64,000 nucleotides of DNA from Mesorhizobium shangrilense (GTDB taxonomy: Bacteria; Pseudomonadota; Alphaproteobacteria; Rhizobiales; Rhizobiaceae): positions 372,001 to 436,000 of the forward strand of contig NZ_JBEWSZ010000001.1 of the NCBI RefSeq assembly GCF_040537815.1, written 5' to 3'. Below the pieces are notes generated by a model. The model saw only the letters and a list, made by a program, of their open reading frames with translations. It did not search any database and was not told where the DNA came from. A program made the translations under genes and the position numbers. Shown here in pieces: positions 23,820 through 31,603 of the stretch (the first letter of the stretch is position 1; the number at the start of each line of letters is the position of its first letter).

Positions 23820-26067
23820 ACTCAGCCTCAACCAGCAGCCCGCCCATCTCAGGCAGGGCTCCAGTATCGGCCAGCCGCTCACCCGCCGCGATGGCTTTCT
23901 CAAGGTCACCGGTGCGGCCCGCTATGCCGCAGACAACCATCCGCCCGGCATGCTCTACGCGGTGCTGGCGGTGAGCAGCATCGCACGTGGCCGGGTCGTC
24001 TCGCTCGATGTCGCGGCGGCAAAGGCGCACGCAGGCGTGGTCGAGGTGATGACGCCGCAAAACCGGCCGGCGCTCGCCGTCGATCCCGATGCCAAGGACC
24101 ATCCCTTCATGTTCCGGATGGACCTCCTGCAGAACGATGGGGTCCGCTACCCCAACCAGTCGATCGCGGTGGTGATCGCCGAGACGCTGGAGGCGGCGAC
24201 CGAAGGGGCGGCGCTTTTGTCGCCGCGCTATGAGGTGCTGCCCGCGCGCGTTGGCCTCGACGGCGCCGAAAGCTTCGTGCCCGCCGGTGTCGGCGTCGGC
24301 AATCCGGCGGTGCATCACAAGGGCGATGTCGAGGCCGGGCTGAAATCGGCCGCGACGCGCATCGAGGCGACCTATGAGACGCCGTCCCAATATCACAACG
24401 CCATGGAGCCGCATGCGATCGTCGCTGCCTGGGATGGCGACAGGCTGTCGATCGACACGCCAAGCCAGGGCCTTGCCATGGCGCAGGGCCGCATCGCCGG
24501 CCTTTTCGGCATCGCGCCCGAAAACATCCATATCCGCAGCCCCTTCCTGGGCGGTGGTTTCGGTTCCAAGGGCATGATCGCCGGGCCGCAGGTGCTGGGC
24601 ATATTGGCGGCGCGCCTTGTTGGCCGCCCGGTCAAGCTGGTGCTGCGGCGCGAGCAGATGTACGGGCCGGTCGGCCATCGCGCGCCGACGCGCCAGACCT
24701 TGCGCATGGGCATGGACGGCGAGGGGCGGCTCACGGCGATAGGCCATCACGCCAAGACCGCGTCGAGCACCTTCGACGACTTCTTCGAGCCGGCGGCCGA
24801 TGCCTCGCACACGCTCTACGCCAGCCCTGCCATCGCCACCTCGCATGAGGCGGTGCGGCTGGACACCGGCACGCCGCTGTTCATGCGCGCGCCCGGCGAA
24901 GCGACCGGCTCGATCGCGCTGGAGAGCGCCATCGACGAGGCGGCGGAAGCCTGCGGCATGGACCCGCTGGAGTTCCGGCTGAGGAACTATGCCGAGGTCG
25001 AGCCGATGACCGGCAAGCCGTTCTCCTCCAAGGCGCTGCGCGAATGCTATGCGCAGGGCGCGGTGCACTTTGGCTGGATGGGCCGGCCGCTCGAGCCGCG
25101 CCGGATGCGCGACAGTGACGGCTTCCTCACCGGCTGGGGCATGGGCACGGCGACATTCCCGGCGCTGATGTTCCAGGCCGAGGCGCGCGCGGTGATACGG
25201 GCCGACGGCAGCGGCCTGATGGAAACCGGCGCGCAGGATATGGGGCAGGGCGCCTGGACCGCCTTCGCCCAGATCGCCGCCGATGGACTGGGGCTCGACA
25301 TCGACGATGTCGATTTCCGGGCCGGCAGTTCCGACCTACCCAATGCCGGCATCGCCGGCGGCTCTGGCCACACGGCGACGGCGGGCATGGCGATCCACAA
25401 TGCAGGAGCGGCCGTCATCGCCAGGCTCGCCGACCTCGCCACCGGCAACGAGGCCTCGCCGCTGTTCGGCGCCGGCAATGAGGGCGTCTTGGCACGCAAT
25501 GGCCGGCTCTATCGCCGCGACGATGAAAGCCGCAGCGAAAGCTATGGCGAGATCCTGGCTCGCGCCGGCCTCAGGGAGATCGAGGGTCGTGGCAAGAGTG
25601 CCTCGGACCCGGCGGCGCAGGAGGTCTACGCCATGCATGCGCATGGCGCTGTCTTCGCCGAGGTGAAGGTCGATCCCGATTTCGGCCAGATCCGCGTCAC
25701 CCGCCTGGTCGGCGCCTTTGCCGCCGGACGGATCGTCAACCCGCGTATGGTGCGCAGCCAGTATTTTGGCGGCATGATCTGGGGCGTCTCCTTCGCGCTG
25801 CTCGAGGAAGCCGTCACCGACAGGCGCACGGGCCGCATCCAGAACGCCAACCTCGCCGAATATCACGTGCCGGTGAATGCCGACGTGCCGTCGGTGGAGG
25901 CGCTGCTGATCGACGAGCACGACCCTTACGTCAACGCGCTGGGCATCAAGGGCGTTGGCGAGATCGGCATCACCGGCACGGCCGGCGCGATCGCCAACGC
26001 AGTCTGGCATGCGACTGGCGTGCGTCCCCGGCGCTTTCCGATCCGCATCGAAGATGTGATGGGGTGA
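23809..26067 (+). CDS. paoC: Aldehyde oxidoreductase / xanthine dehydrogenase family molybdenum-binding subunit
   Basis: The 752-residue catalytic subunit binds the molybdenum cofactor. Landmarks are GQPLTRRDGFLKVTGAARYAADN at the start, the FLGGGFGSKG cofactor loop, MRAPGEATG, the GAQDMGQGAWTAFAQIAA loop, and the catalytic glutamate in IKGVGEIGITGTAGAIANAV near the end. The ATG at 23809 overlaps the paoB stop by 11 bases. The family oxidises aldehydes or N-heterocycles; the substrate here is unknown. A cofactor-maturation (XdhC-like) gene is not seen in the window. Confidence 0.92.
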   Translation: MTLELSLNQQPAHLRQGSSIGQPLTRRDGFLKVTGAARYAADNHPPGMLYAVLAVSSIARGRVVSLDVAAAKAHAGVVEVMTPQNRPALAVDPDAKDHPFMFRMDLLQNDGVRYPNQSIAVVIAETLEAATEGAALLSPRYEVLPARVGLDGAESFVPAGVGVGNPAVHHKGDVEAGLKSAATRIEATYETPSQYHNAMEPHAIVAAWDGDRLSIDTPSQGLAMAQGRIAGLFGIAPENIHIRSPFLGGGFGSKGMIAGPQVLGILAARLVGRPVKLVLRREQMYGPVGHRAPTRQTLRMGMDGEGRLTAIGHHAKTASSTFDDFFEPAADASHTLYASPAIATSHEAVRLDTGTPLFMRAPGEATGSIALESAIDEAAEACGMDPLEFRLRNYAEVEPMTGKPFSSKALRECYAQGAVHFGWMGRPLEPRRMRDSDGFLTGWGMGTATFPALMFQAEARAVIRADGSGLMETGAQDMGQGAWTAFAQIAADGLGLDIDDVDFRAGSSDLPNAGIAGGSGHTATAGMAIHNAGAAVIARLADLATGNEASPLFGAGNEGVLARNGRLYRRDDESRSESYGEILARAGLREIEGRGKSASDPAAQEVYAMHAHGAVFAEVKVDPDFGQIRVTRLVGAFAAGRIVNPRMVRSQYFGGMIWGVSFALLEEAVTDRRTGRIQNANLAEYHVPVNADVPSVEALLIDEHDPYVNALGIKGVGEIGITGTAGAIANAVWHATGVRPRRFPIRIEDVMG

Positions 26068-26136
26068 GGAGGCGCTTCCCTCCCACGGTTTAACTAACCA
26101 GATCGGCAGCCAAACCCAAGCCGATAGGAGCCTGTT

Positions 26137-26219
26137 CCATCCCGATGGAATCGGGATGGGGCTCTATCTGCTTGTTTGAGGATGATCTCTCGACAAACGG
26201 GGGACCGTTTGTCGAGAGA
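26137..26219. terminator. Two strong hairpins between convergent genes
   Basis: A 10-bp perfect stem with a 3-base loop lies at 26137-26159. A 15-bp perfect stem with a 4-base GGGA loop lies at 26186-26219. Neither is followed by a T-tract on either strand. They separate paoC from the convergent antitoxin gene and may act as transcript ends. The flanking TCGGGATCA-like sequence suggests a degenerate member of the GCATGATC repeat family. Confidence 0.5.
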
Positions 26220-26247
26220 GCCGGATTCCACCTTTCGGGATCACGCC

Positions 26248-26541
26248 CTAAGGTGTTGTCTTGGGTTCGGCCTTCAGGGTCACCCCCAACGCCTTCACGA
26301 CTCCAAGCAGGGTCGAAAGACGTGGATCGCCTGTCGGGCTCAGAGCCTTGTAGAGGGCTTCACGGGTAACGCCGGCCTCTTTGGCAACCGCCGACATGCC
26401 GCGAGCTCGGGCAACAATGCCAAGGGCATTGGCGATATAGGTTGCATCACCGCTGGCGAAAGCATCTGCCACAAGTTCGGCCTGGCTCTCTGGACTGGCA
26501 AGATGCTCGGCGGGGTCAAAGGGTACTGTTTCGAGGGGCAT
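26248..26541 (-). CDS. HigA-type antitoxin (addiction module antidote, XRE-like)
   Basis: The 97-residue protein opens with PLETVPFDPAEHLASPESQAELVADAF, the usual start of this antidote family. It continues with a helix-turn-helix: GIVARARGMSAVAKEAGVTREALYKALSPTGDPRLSTLLGVVKALG. The ATG at 26541 was chosen because the family begins there; the frame extends upstream into the toxin gene. It lies four bases after the toxin stop, the toxin-first order typical of higBA-like loci, and should neutralise the toxin and repress the shared promoter. Confidence 0.92.
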   Translation of the reverse strand: MPLETVPFDPAEHLASPESQAELVADAFASGDATYIANALGIVARARGMSAVAKEAGVTREALYKALSPTGDPRLSTLLGVVKALGVTLKAEPKTTP

Positions 26542-26545
26542 GGTC

Positions 26546-26833
26546 TTAGACCTCCTTGGCCATTTGGATGGCCTTCTTGATGTCGCGCTTCTGTGAGGAC
26601 TTGTCGCCACCACAGAGCAGGATGATGACCTCGTTACCGCGCTTCAAGAAATACAGGCGATAGCCAGGGCCGTGGTCAATGCGAAGCTCGCCGATCCCGT
26701 CGAAGAATTTCGCATCCCCGAGCAACCCCGATTGAACGCGGGCGATGCGGATGGCGATGATCTCCGCGGCGCGGATATTCTTCAGGCCCTTGAGCCAGTC
26801 GCGAAATTCAGTGGTTTGGCGAACTTCGACCAT
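26546..26833 (-). CDS. RelE/HigB-type toxin (addiction module killer protein)
   Basis: This 95-residue protein belongs to the RelE superfamily of mRNA interferases. The family pattern is clear: EFRDWLKGLKNIRAAEIIAIRIARVQSGLLGDAKFFDGIGELRIDHGPGYRLYFLKRGNEVIILLCGGDKSSQKRDIKKA. The final GGDKSSQ.RDI segment is characteristic. It is first in the operon with its antitoxin. The promoter position implies almost no leader in front of the start codon. Confidence 0.93.
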   Translation of the reverse strand: MVEVRQTTEFRDWLKGLKNIRAAEIIAIRIARVQSGLLGDAKFFDGIGELRIDHGPGYRLYFLKRGNEVIILLCGGDKSSQKRDIKKAIQMAKEV

Positions 26834-26841
26834 ATGTGTGA

Positions 26842-26870
26842 ACTATAATTAACGGTTCGATTGCGGTCAA
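26842..26870 (-). promoter_or_regulatory. Sigma-70-type promoter of the toxin-antitoxin operon
   Basis: On the minus strand TTGACC (26870-26865) is separated by 17 bases from TATAGT (26847-26842). The start codon at 26833 lies only nine bases downstream of the -10 box. A nearby GTGAA/TTCAC inverted repeat (about 26876-26890) is a candidate antitoxin operator. Confidence 0.65.
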
Positions 26871-26971
26871 CTTAGTTGTGAAAAATAATTCACAGTCCGG
26901 GTGGGTGAGCGCCTGGAGGGCGGACAAGCCGGCGACAAGTCAGAGTGCGCCTGCCACGGGCCGGTCCTGCG

Positions 26972-27004
26972 AGAAGCCGGTCTTTCGAGGTGGGCTTCTT
27001 TTTT
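26972..27004 (+). terminator. Rho-independent terminator, possibly of a small RNA
   Basis: An AGAAGCC/GGCTTCT stem is followed directly by six T residues. No coding gene on the plus strand ends nearby; paoC stops 905 bases upstream. The terminator may therefore end a short untranslated transcript starting near 26880. Confidence 0.55.
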
Positions 27005-27071
27005 GGGGAATTTGGCCTAGGCGGAGAGCTTCACTGCTCCGCCAATTCCATGCTCCATGCCCAAACCGACA

Positions 27072-27278
27072 TCACGGATGGTGCTCGTGCTTGGCCGGCT
27101 CGTAGAGATAGACAATCTGCGGAGGATCCCCAGGCACCGGGAGTTGCCAGGCTTTTGCCTTGAGCCTGCCGCCGTCATTGCTCTCCTTGAGGCTGAGCTT
27201 CAGGGCCTTCTTGGCGGCGGCGACCGCGCTGGCAGCGTCGACCTCGATTGGCTCGCCCGATGCTCCCATGAGCGTCAT
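27072..27278 (-). CDS. Small hypothetical protein
   Basis: The 68-residue product (TLMGASGEPIEVDAASAVAAAKKALKLSLKE and ending IVYLYEPAKHEHHP) has a composition consistent with a soluble alpha/beta protein. GGAGG lies just upstream of the ATG at 27278, with another ATG at 27269. A longer frame beginning with TTG at 27413 exists but its extra residues look less natural. No family was recognised. Confidence 0.45.
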   Translation of the reverse strand: MTLMGASGEPIEVDAASAVAAAKKALKLSLKESNDGGRLKAKAWQLPVPGDPPQIVYLYEPAKHEHHP

Positions 27279-27413
27279 TTCCTCCACGAACCATTTGGCC
27301 ACGTCAGGTCTCCAGTCACGTTGCGGGATGATGATCCGCACGGGAGGTAACCACCAACGGTTCCGGCCGGCAAGGTCCGAAGCGGGCGGCTCGATCGGGC
27401 TGCCCGGTCGCAA

Positions 27414-27839
27414 TTATTGTTCGTAAGTGTATGAGGCGCACATCTCGTCATCACTTGACGGTGCTTCATCGCCGGTGAAAACGGCGATGACCGAGCCGCT
27501 TTCTCCGGAAGCCCAGTTCGCTATGAATGTCACCGGACCGGAACCGCAAAGACGGTTGCCATTTTCGAGTTTAGGGTCGCGCGGCCGGCTGACGCGATAG
27601 ACGGAGGCCGGAACGTCCTCGCCGTCGACACTGAAATGGTCGTCTACGAGGCCAGAGAATTTGAGCGTTTCGCCGTTCGCGAATGTTATGCCGAAATCAT
27701 CGAACTGAATGTCGCCGGTCACGCTCATGGCCGTGCCGCTGACCGCCGTATACGAATCCTCATCGGTGTAGGCCGAGGCAACGCCGATGGGCCAAGCACA
27801 TGCGATCATGGCCAGCAGGCCAATCCGGATAAGGTTCAT
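27414..27839 (-). CDS. Secreted hypothetical protein
   Basis: The 141-residue protein starts with a signal peptide (NLIRIGLLAMIACAWPIGVASA, with cleavage before YTDED). The mature part has an acidic composition and two cysteines (RLCGSG and EMCASY) that could form a disulfide. The pattern VTGDIQFDDFGITFANGETLKFSG suggests a small beta domain. The start was chosen to place the signal peptide at the N-terminus. The function is unknown. Confidence 0.6.
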   Translation of the reverse strand: MNLIRIGLLAMIACAWPIGVASAYTDEDSYTAVSGTAMSVTGDIQFDDFGITFANGETLKFSGLVDDHFSVDGEDVPASVYRVSRPRDPKLENGNRLCGSGPVTFIANWASGESGSVIAVFTGDEAPSSDDEMCASYTYEQ

Positions 27840-27962
27840 CTTTCCCCCAAGCGCGAAACTGGAATCGCGCATGGGAAGCTCTAGATGCGATTGACGGTGG
27901 AGACAATGACGTCGGTACAAGGCGAGCGCGATAGCCTTCAGCGACTGCCCGGCCACTATGCG

Positions 27963-28286
27963 TTACTGCCGACCGCTTGAGAAAGATGGTTTTACGAATT
28001 TGCCGGTGCCGTGGGTATCGCCACTCACAGCTACGGGCTGTGCAGCGCTTGGGCCGACGGCACCGTTGCCGGAACCAATGCTGCTTAACGGTTCCGGAGG
28101 GGGTTTGCCCTCTTGCTCCTTGAAATAAAGTGGAGCATCGATCTTCTGATTTTCACCGTCGCCAAAGAAGACAAAAGACGGCCATTTGCTGTCGGCCGTC
28201 GATTGGGCACCGAACGCGGGAAAGCAGGCGCCGCACAGTGTCGCCAGGACTAAAAGGGATTTTCGCACGTCAGCCGCAGCCTTCAT
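27963..28286 (-). CDS. Secreted hypothetical protein
   Basis: The frame encodes about 107 residues from the ATG at 28286 and begins with a signal peptide (VRKSLLVLATLCGACFPAFGA). The mature chain is short, proline/glycine/serine-rich and of low complexity at the end (GSGNGAVGPSAAQPVAVSGDTHGTG). It could be an export-dependent small envelope protein. No family was recognised and the start is uncertain, because the frame extends another 37 codons upstream. Confidence 0.45.
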   Translation of the reverse strand: MKAAADVRKSLLVLATLCGACFPAFGAQSTADSKWPSFVFFGDGENQKIDAPLYFKEQEGKPPPEPLSSIGSGNGAVGPSAAQPVAVSGDTHGTGKFVKPSFSSGRQ

Positions 28287-28492
28287 AACAAGGCGACTGA
28301 TAGCAAACATTGATCGCGGATGCGTTAATCGGCATCCAAAGAATTTAACGATCGCTCGGCCCAGCGCGAACCTCGCAGGCAGATTGGCCGACATCAACGC
28401 TTTCGCCCAACGTGCGCTGCCTTTTGACGGCCAAGCCGCCCATCACCTTATGATTCCTGCCTGATGACGATTGTCCTCCAAGAGGCGCAGTC

Positions 28493-28606
28493 ATGATCGT
28501 TTGCATGGATTGCCGGCCAACGGTCCCCGCCAGGGGCCTGATCGACGCCCTTTGCGACACTTGCCGCGGCATTGCGCGACCAGATGAGGTCACGCCAACG
28601 GAGTGA
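28493..28606 (+). CDS. Small zinc-ribbon-like protein of 37 residues
   Basis: This short gene encodes two CxxC pairs: CMDC at residues 4-7 and CDTC at residues 21-24. They are separated by 13 residues, as in a minimal zinc finger. The ATG at 28493 has AGAGG upstream. The stop lies five bases before the slipin start at 28612, so the two are probably cotranscribed. The function is unknown. Confidence 0.55.
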   Translation: MIVCMDCRPTVPARGLIDALCDTCRGIARPDEVTPTE

Positions 28607-28611
28607 CGATC

Positions 28612-29463
28612 ATGAACCCGATCACCTTGTTCCTCACCACGGTCTTTGCCCTCCTGGGCATCGGTCTCGGCGCCGCGACGAGCCCGTGGCTCGGCGCGCG
28701 CTTCATCATCATCGCGCTGCTCATCGCCGCCGCGCTGAAGATGGCGAACACCTGGCAGAAATTCGTTGTCCTGCGCGCCGGCAATCTGCAGGGCGTCAGG
28801 GGGCCCGGTCTGTTCCTGATCATCCCGGTCATCGACAATGTCGTGGCGGTGATCGACGAGCGCATCCAGATCACCGCCTTCAACGCCGAGCAGGCGCTGA
28901 CCAGGGATACGGTGCCGGTCAATGTCGACGCGATCATCTTCTGGCACGTCCATGATGCCCGCCAGGCGGCGCTCGAGATCACCAACTACCGCGAGGCGAT
29001 CGATCGTGTCGCGCAGACATCGCTGCGCGAGATGATCGGGTCGTCGATGCTGTCGTCGCTGTTGTCCGACCGCAAGGCGGCCGACGAGCATCTGCGCGAT
29101 GTCATCGGCCTCAAGACCACCCAATGGGGCGTGACCGTAATGTCGGTCGAGATCCGCGACGTGGCCATCCCCGTGGCCCTGCAGGATGCGATGTCGCGCC
29201 AGGCCCAGGCCGAGCGGGAGAAGCAGGCGCGTGTCATTCTTGGTTCCGCGGAAGCGGAAGTCGCCGGCAAATTCGTCGAGGCGGCCACCATCTATGCCGG
29301 CAATCCGGCGGCGCTGTAGTTGCGCGCCATGAACATCATCTACGAGACGACGAAAGAAGGCGGCGCCACGATTCTCATCCCGACCGCCATGGTCGACAGC
29401 CTGAACCCGACCGGCGCCCTGGCGCGCGCCGGCCAAGCGGCGGTGCTGAAGGGTGCAGCCTAG
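28612..29463 (+). pseudogene. Slipin/stomatin (SPFH) gene with an in-frame amber codon
   Basis: The frame encodes an N-terminal hydrophobic region (residues about 4-50), then the SPFH domain (KMANTWQKFVVLRAGNLQGVRGPGLFLIIPVIDNVVAVIDERIQ). The conserved tail is interrupted at 29317-29319 by TAG. After the stop the same frame continues with LRAMNIIYETTKEGGATILIP, which is the normal slipin C-terminus, and ends at 29463. Family members usually read NPxALxLRAMN, so the TAG replaces one residue, plausibly Gln (CAG to TAG). A 235-residue truncated protein could still be made. A complete slipin lies at 41005. Confidence 0.8.
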
Positions 29464-29514
29464 AGGTTCATCGCGTGCTCGGCCTCACCGCGCGAAACGT
29501 GTCCGGGCGCGAAT

Positions 29515-29706
29515 TCACGTCGACGATTGCTCGACCAGCTTCAACTGGTCGGGCTTGAAGCCGACATGCTGCGGGATCCAGACGTCGCCCTCGCGATTGA
29601 ACCAGTGGCACAGATACGAGCCCGACGCGGAACCGTCACTGACGGTCATGTTCGGGCCTCCCGATTTCAGCTTGACGACGTCGCCTGTCTTGAAAGTGCC
29701 GGCCAT
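29515..29706 (-). CDS. YodC-like (DUF2158) protein
   Basis: The 63-residue protein matches the YodC/DUF2158 pattern: FKTGDVVKLKSGGPNMTVSD, then YLCHWFNREGD and a final FKPDQLKLVE. It is a small single-domain beta protein of unknown role. The ATG at 29706 is preceded by GGGAGGAACCATC, a strong ribosome binding site. It is a stand-alone gene convergent with the slipin gene. Confidence 0.85.
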   Translation of the reverse strand: MAGTFKTGDVVKLKSGGPNMTVSDGSASGSYLCHWFNREGDVWIPQHVGFKPDQLKLVEQSST

Positions 29707-29922
29707 GATGGTTCCTCCCGACGGTTGACCACAACCGATGGTAATCCCCTATGGCGCGTGCAGACAAGAAGCATGTGTGCGGCCAGTCGATATCAATCGT
29801 AAAGCCAGAATCCGTACCGATCCGGCATTCGACTAGATTGAAACGCGCGCGGCACTTGCTTTTGCAATGCCGCGGCTCTTCGCAACGATGGCCATCCAAT
29901 ATTAGCTGGTGGTGGAGTAACT

Positions 29923-30300
29923 CTAGTTGCAGTCCGACGTCACGATCTTGCAGGCGTCGTCGTTGCAGCCGGCCATGGCCTGGGCCTCGGCGGTTTTCTG
30001 GGTCGAGGACTTGCCCCAGCCGCCGCCCTTGCCGCTGGCCGCATAGGCGCCGCACTGCTGGTAGCTGACGACGGTCTTGCATTCGGCACCACCGGCTTCC
30101 ACGCAGAATTTCTGCGCATTGGTGATGGCTTCGTCCTCGCTGCTTCCGCCGCCGACGCCAAAATAGGGATCGGTTTGCGCCGTCTTGAAGTCGATGGATA
30201 TGGCGCCCCAGGAATCCGCGCTTGCGGACACGGAGGCGAACAGAAGCCCGCCGAACGCCAGGAGGGAGAGGGCAGCCGTCGTTCTGGCTCGGGTGCACAT
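29923..30300 (-). CDS. Secreted DUF4189 domain protein
   Basis: The 125-residue protein begins with a signal peptide (CTRARTTAALSLLAFGGLLFASVSASA). The mature domain has the DUF4189 pattern: WGAISIDFKTAQTDPYFGVGGGSSEDEAITNAQKFCVEAGGAECKTVVSYQQCGAYAA, repeated cysteines and a C-terminal CNDDACKIVTSDCN. The cysteines probably form periplasmic disulfides. The start at 30300 places the signal peptide at the N-terminus. The function of the domain is unknown. Confidence 0.8.
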   Translation of the reverse strand: MCTRARTTAALSLLAFGGLLFASVSASADSWGAISIDFKTAQTDPYFGVGGGSSEDEAITNAQKFCVEAGGAECKTVVSYQQCGAYAASGKGGGWGKSSTQKTAEAQAMAGCNDDACKIVTSDCN

Positions 30301-30415
30301 CTGTTTTGAGTCTCGCTTGGTCAAGTGGATTTGCCTCCTGTGCCACGGTGGGCAGAGTCCCACAAGGCGCAAACGGAGCCGGGATATGCGCAGCCCGATC
30401 CCTTGCCTCGGGGAC

Positions 30416-31411
30416 CTAGGCGCGTGACGCTTCCAGGATGGAGATCGGCCCCTTGGTCTGGATAACCCGGTCAAGCCGCAGCCCCGCCGCGGCGAACAGA
30501 GCCGCATATTGCGCTTCCGTCCGCTCGAGCCCGCCGGTGACGGCCAGCATGGTGACGTCGATCATCTTGATCTGGTGCGGTTCGTTGCCCGGCGGCACAA
30601 TCGTTTCGGCGAGCAGCACCTTGCCCGCCGTCGTCATCGCCTTCCGGCAGTTGACCAGGATCGCGGCGGCGCGCTCGTTGTTCCAGTCATGGATGACTTT
30701 CTTCAGGACATAGACATCGGCGTTTGACGGCACCGCTTCGAAGAAATCGCCGGCGACCAGTTCGGTGCGCGGCAAGTCACCGCCAACCCCCGCTTGGGCC
30801 GAGGTGATGCCGGCCGGCAGGTCGAAGAGCACACCGGAGAGATGCGGGTTGCGCTTGAGGATGGCCGAAAGGAGTTGGCCATGCCCACCGCCGACATCAA
30901 CGACTCGCGCGAAAGGCTTGAAGTCATAGGCCTCGGCCACGGCGTCGTTGCTCCCCTGGCCAAGCGCGACCATGGCACGCTGGAACAAGGCCGCTTGTTT
31001 GGAGTGCTCGGCCAGCCAGTCGAATCTGCGCTTTCCGAACACCTTGTCGAAGGCCGGCTCGCCGGTGCGAACGGAATGCATGAGCTGCTCGAAAGCGAGA
31101 TATGGCTCACTGTTGATCATCCGCACGAAGTCGCCAGGGCCTGAACGCAAATCGGCGCGCAGGGTCGAGCCGACGTCGGTGAGCGCGAAACGGCGTGGCG
31201 ACACTTCCTGGAATACGCCCTCGGCGGCCAGCAGCCGCATGACCCGATAGAGTGCATCCGCGTTCGTGCCGGTGGCATCCGCAAGATACTCCACCGCGCG
31301 ATCATGATCGGACAGCAGATCGGGAATGCCGAGTTCAATGACGACTCGCAGCGCCTGGGAGATGGCAAAACCGAACCCAAGCCTCATGACCTGTTGCGAC
31401 GGATCTGACAT
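30416..31411 (-). CDS. SAM-dependent O-methyltransferase (acetylserotonin O-methyltransferase type)
   Basis: The 331-residue enzyme has an N-terminal winged-helix dimerisation domain (LLSDHDRAVEYLADATGTNADALYRVMRLLAAEGVFQEV) and a Rossmann methyltransferase domain. The SAM-binding loop is ARVVDVGGGHGQLLSAIL and the catalytic region is LKKVIHDWNNERAAAIL, where the His and the Asp lie in the expected positions. Members methylate hydroxyl groups of small aromatic compounds. The ATG at 31411 gives the usual N-terminus. Neighbours do not indicate the substrate. Confidence 0.88.
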   Translation of the reverse strand: MSDPSQQVMRLGFGFAISQALRVVIELGIPDLLSDHDRAVEYLADATGTNADALYRVMRLLAAEGVFQEVSPRRFALTDVGSTLRADLRSGPGDFVRMINSEPYLAFEQLMHSVRTGEPAFDKVFGKRRFDWLAEHSKQAALFQRAMVALGQGSNDAVAEAYDFKPFARVVDVGGGHGQLLSAILKRNPHLSGVLFDLPAGITSAQAGVGGDLPRTELVAGDFFEAVPSNADVYVLKKVIHDWNNERAAAILVNCRKAMTTAGKVLLAETIVPPGNEPHQIKMIDVTMLAVTGGLERTEAQYAALFAAAGLRLDRVIQTKGPISILEASRA

Positions 31412-31603
31412 GGAGCGCCCTCGCCAAAACCGGCCTCTGTGGTAGGCAATTTCCAGCTTGGCGGACAGAAGTAAGCGATCGAATGGGCGTTTTGTCAAAT
31501 CGCGGGCAGCCGCGGGCCGGGGCTTAGTTGCTGTCATCTCGACATGCCCGACCCGGTCGAGGTCGAGGTCGCGGCTGGCGTGGCTTGAACGACCGTCCCC
31601 CCG

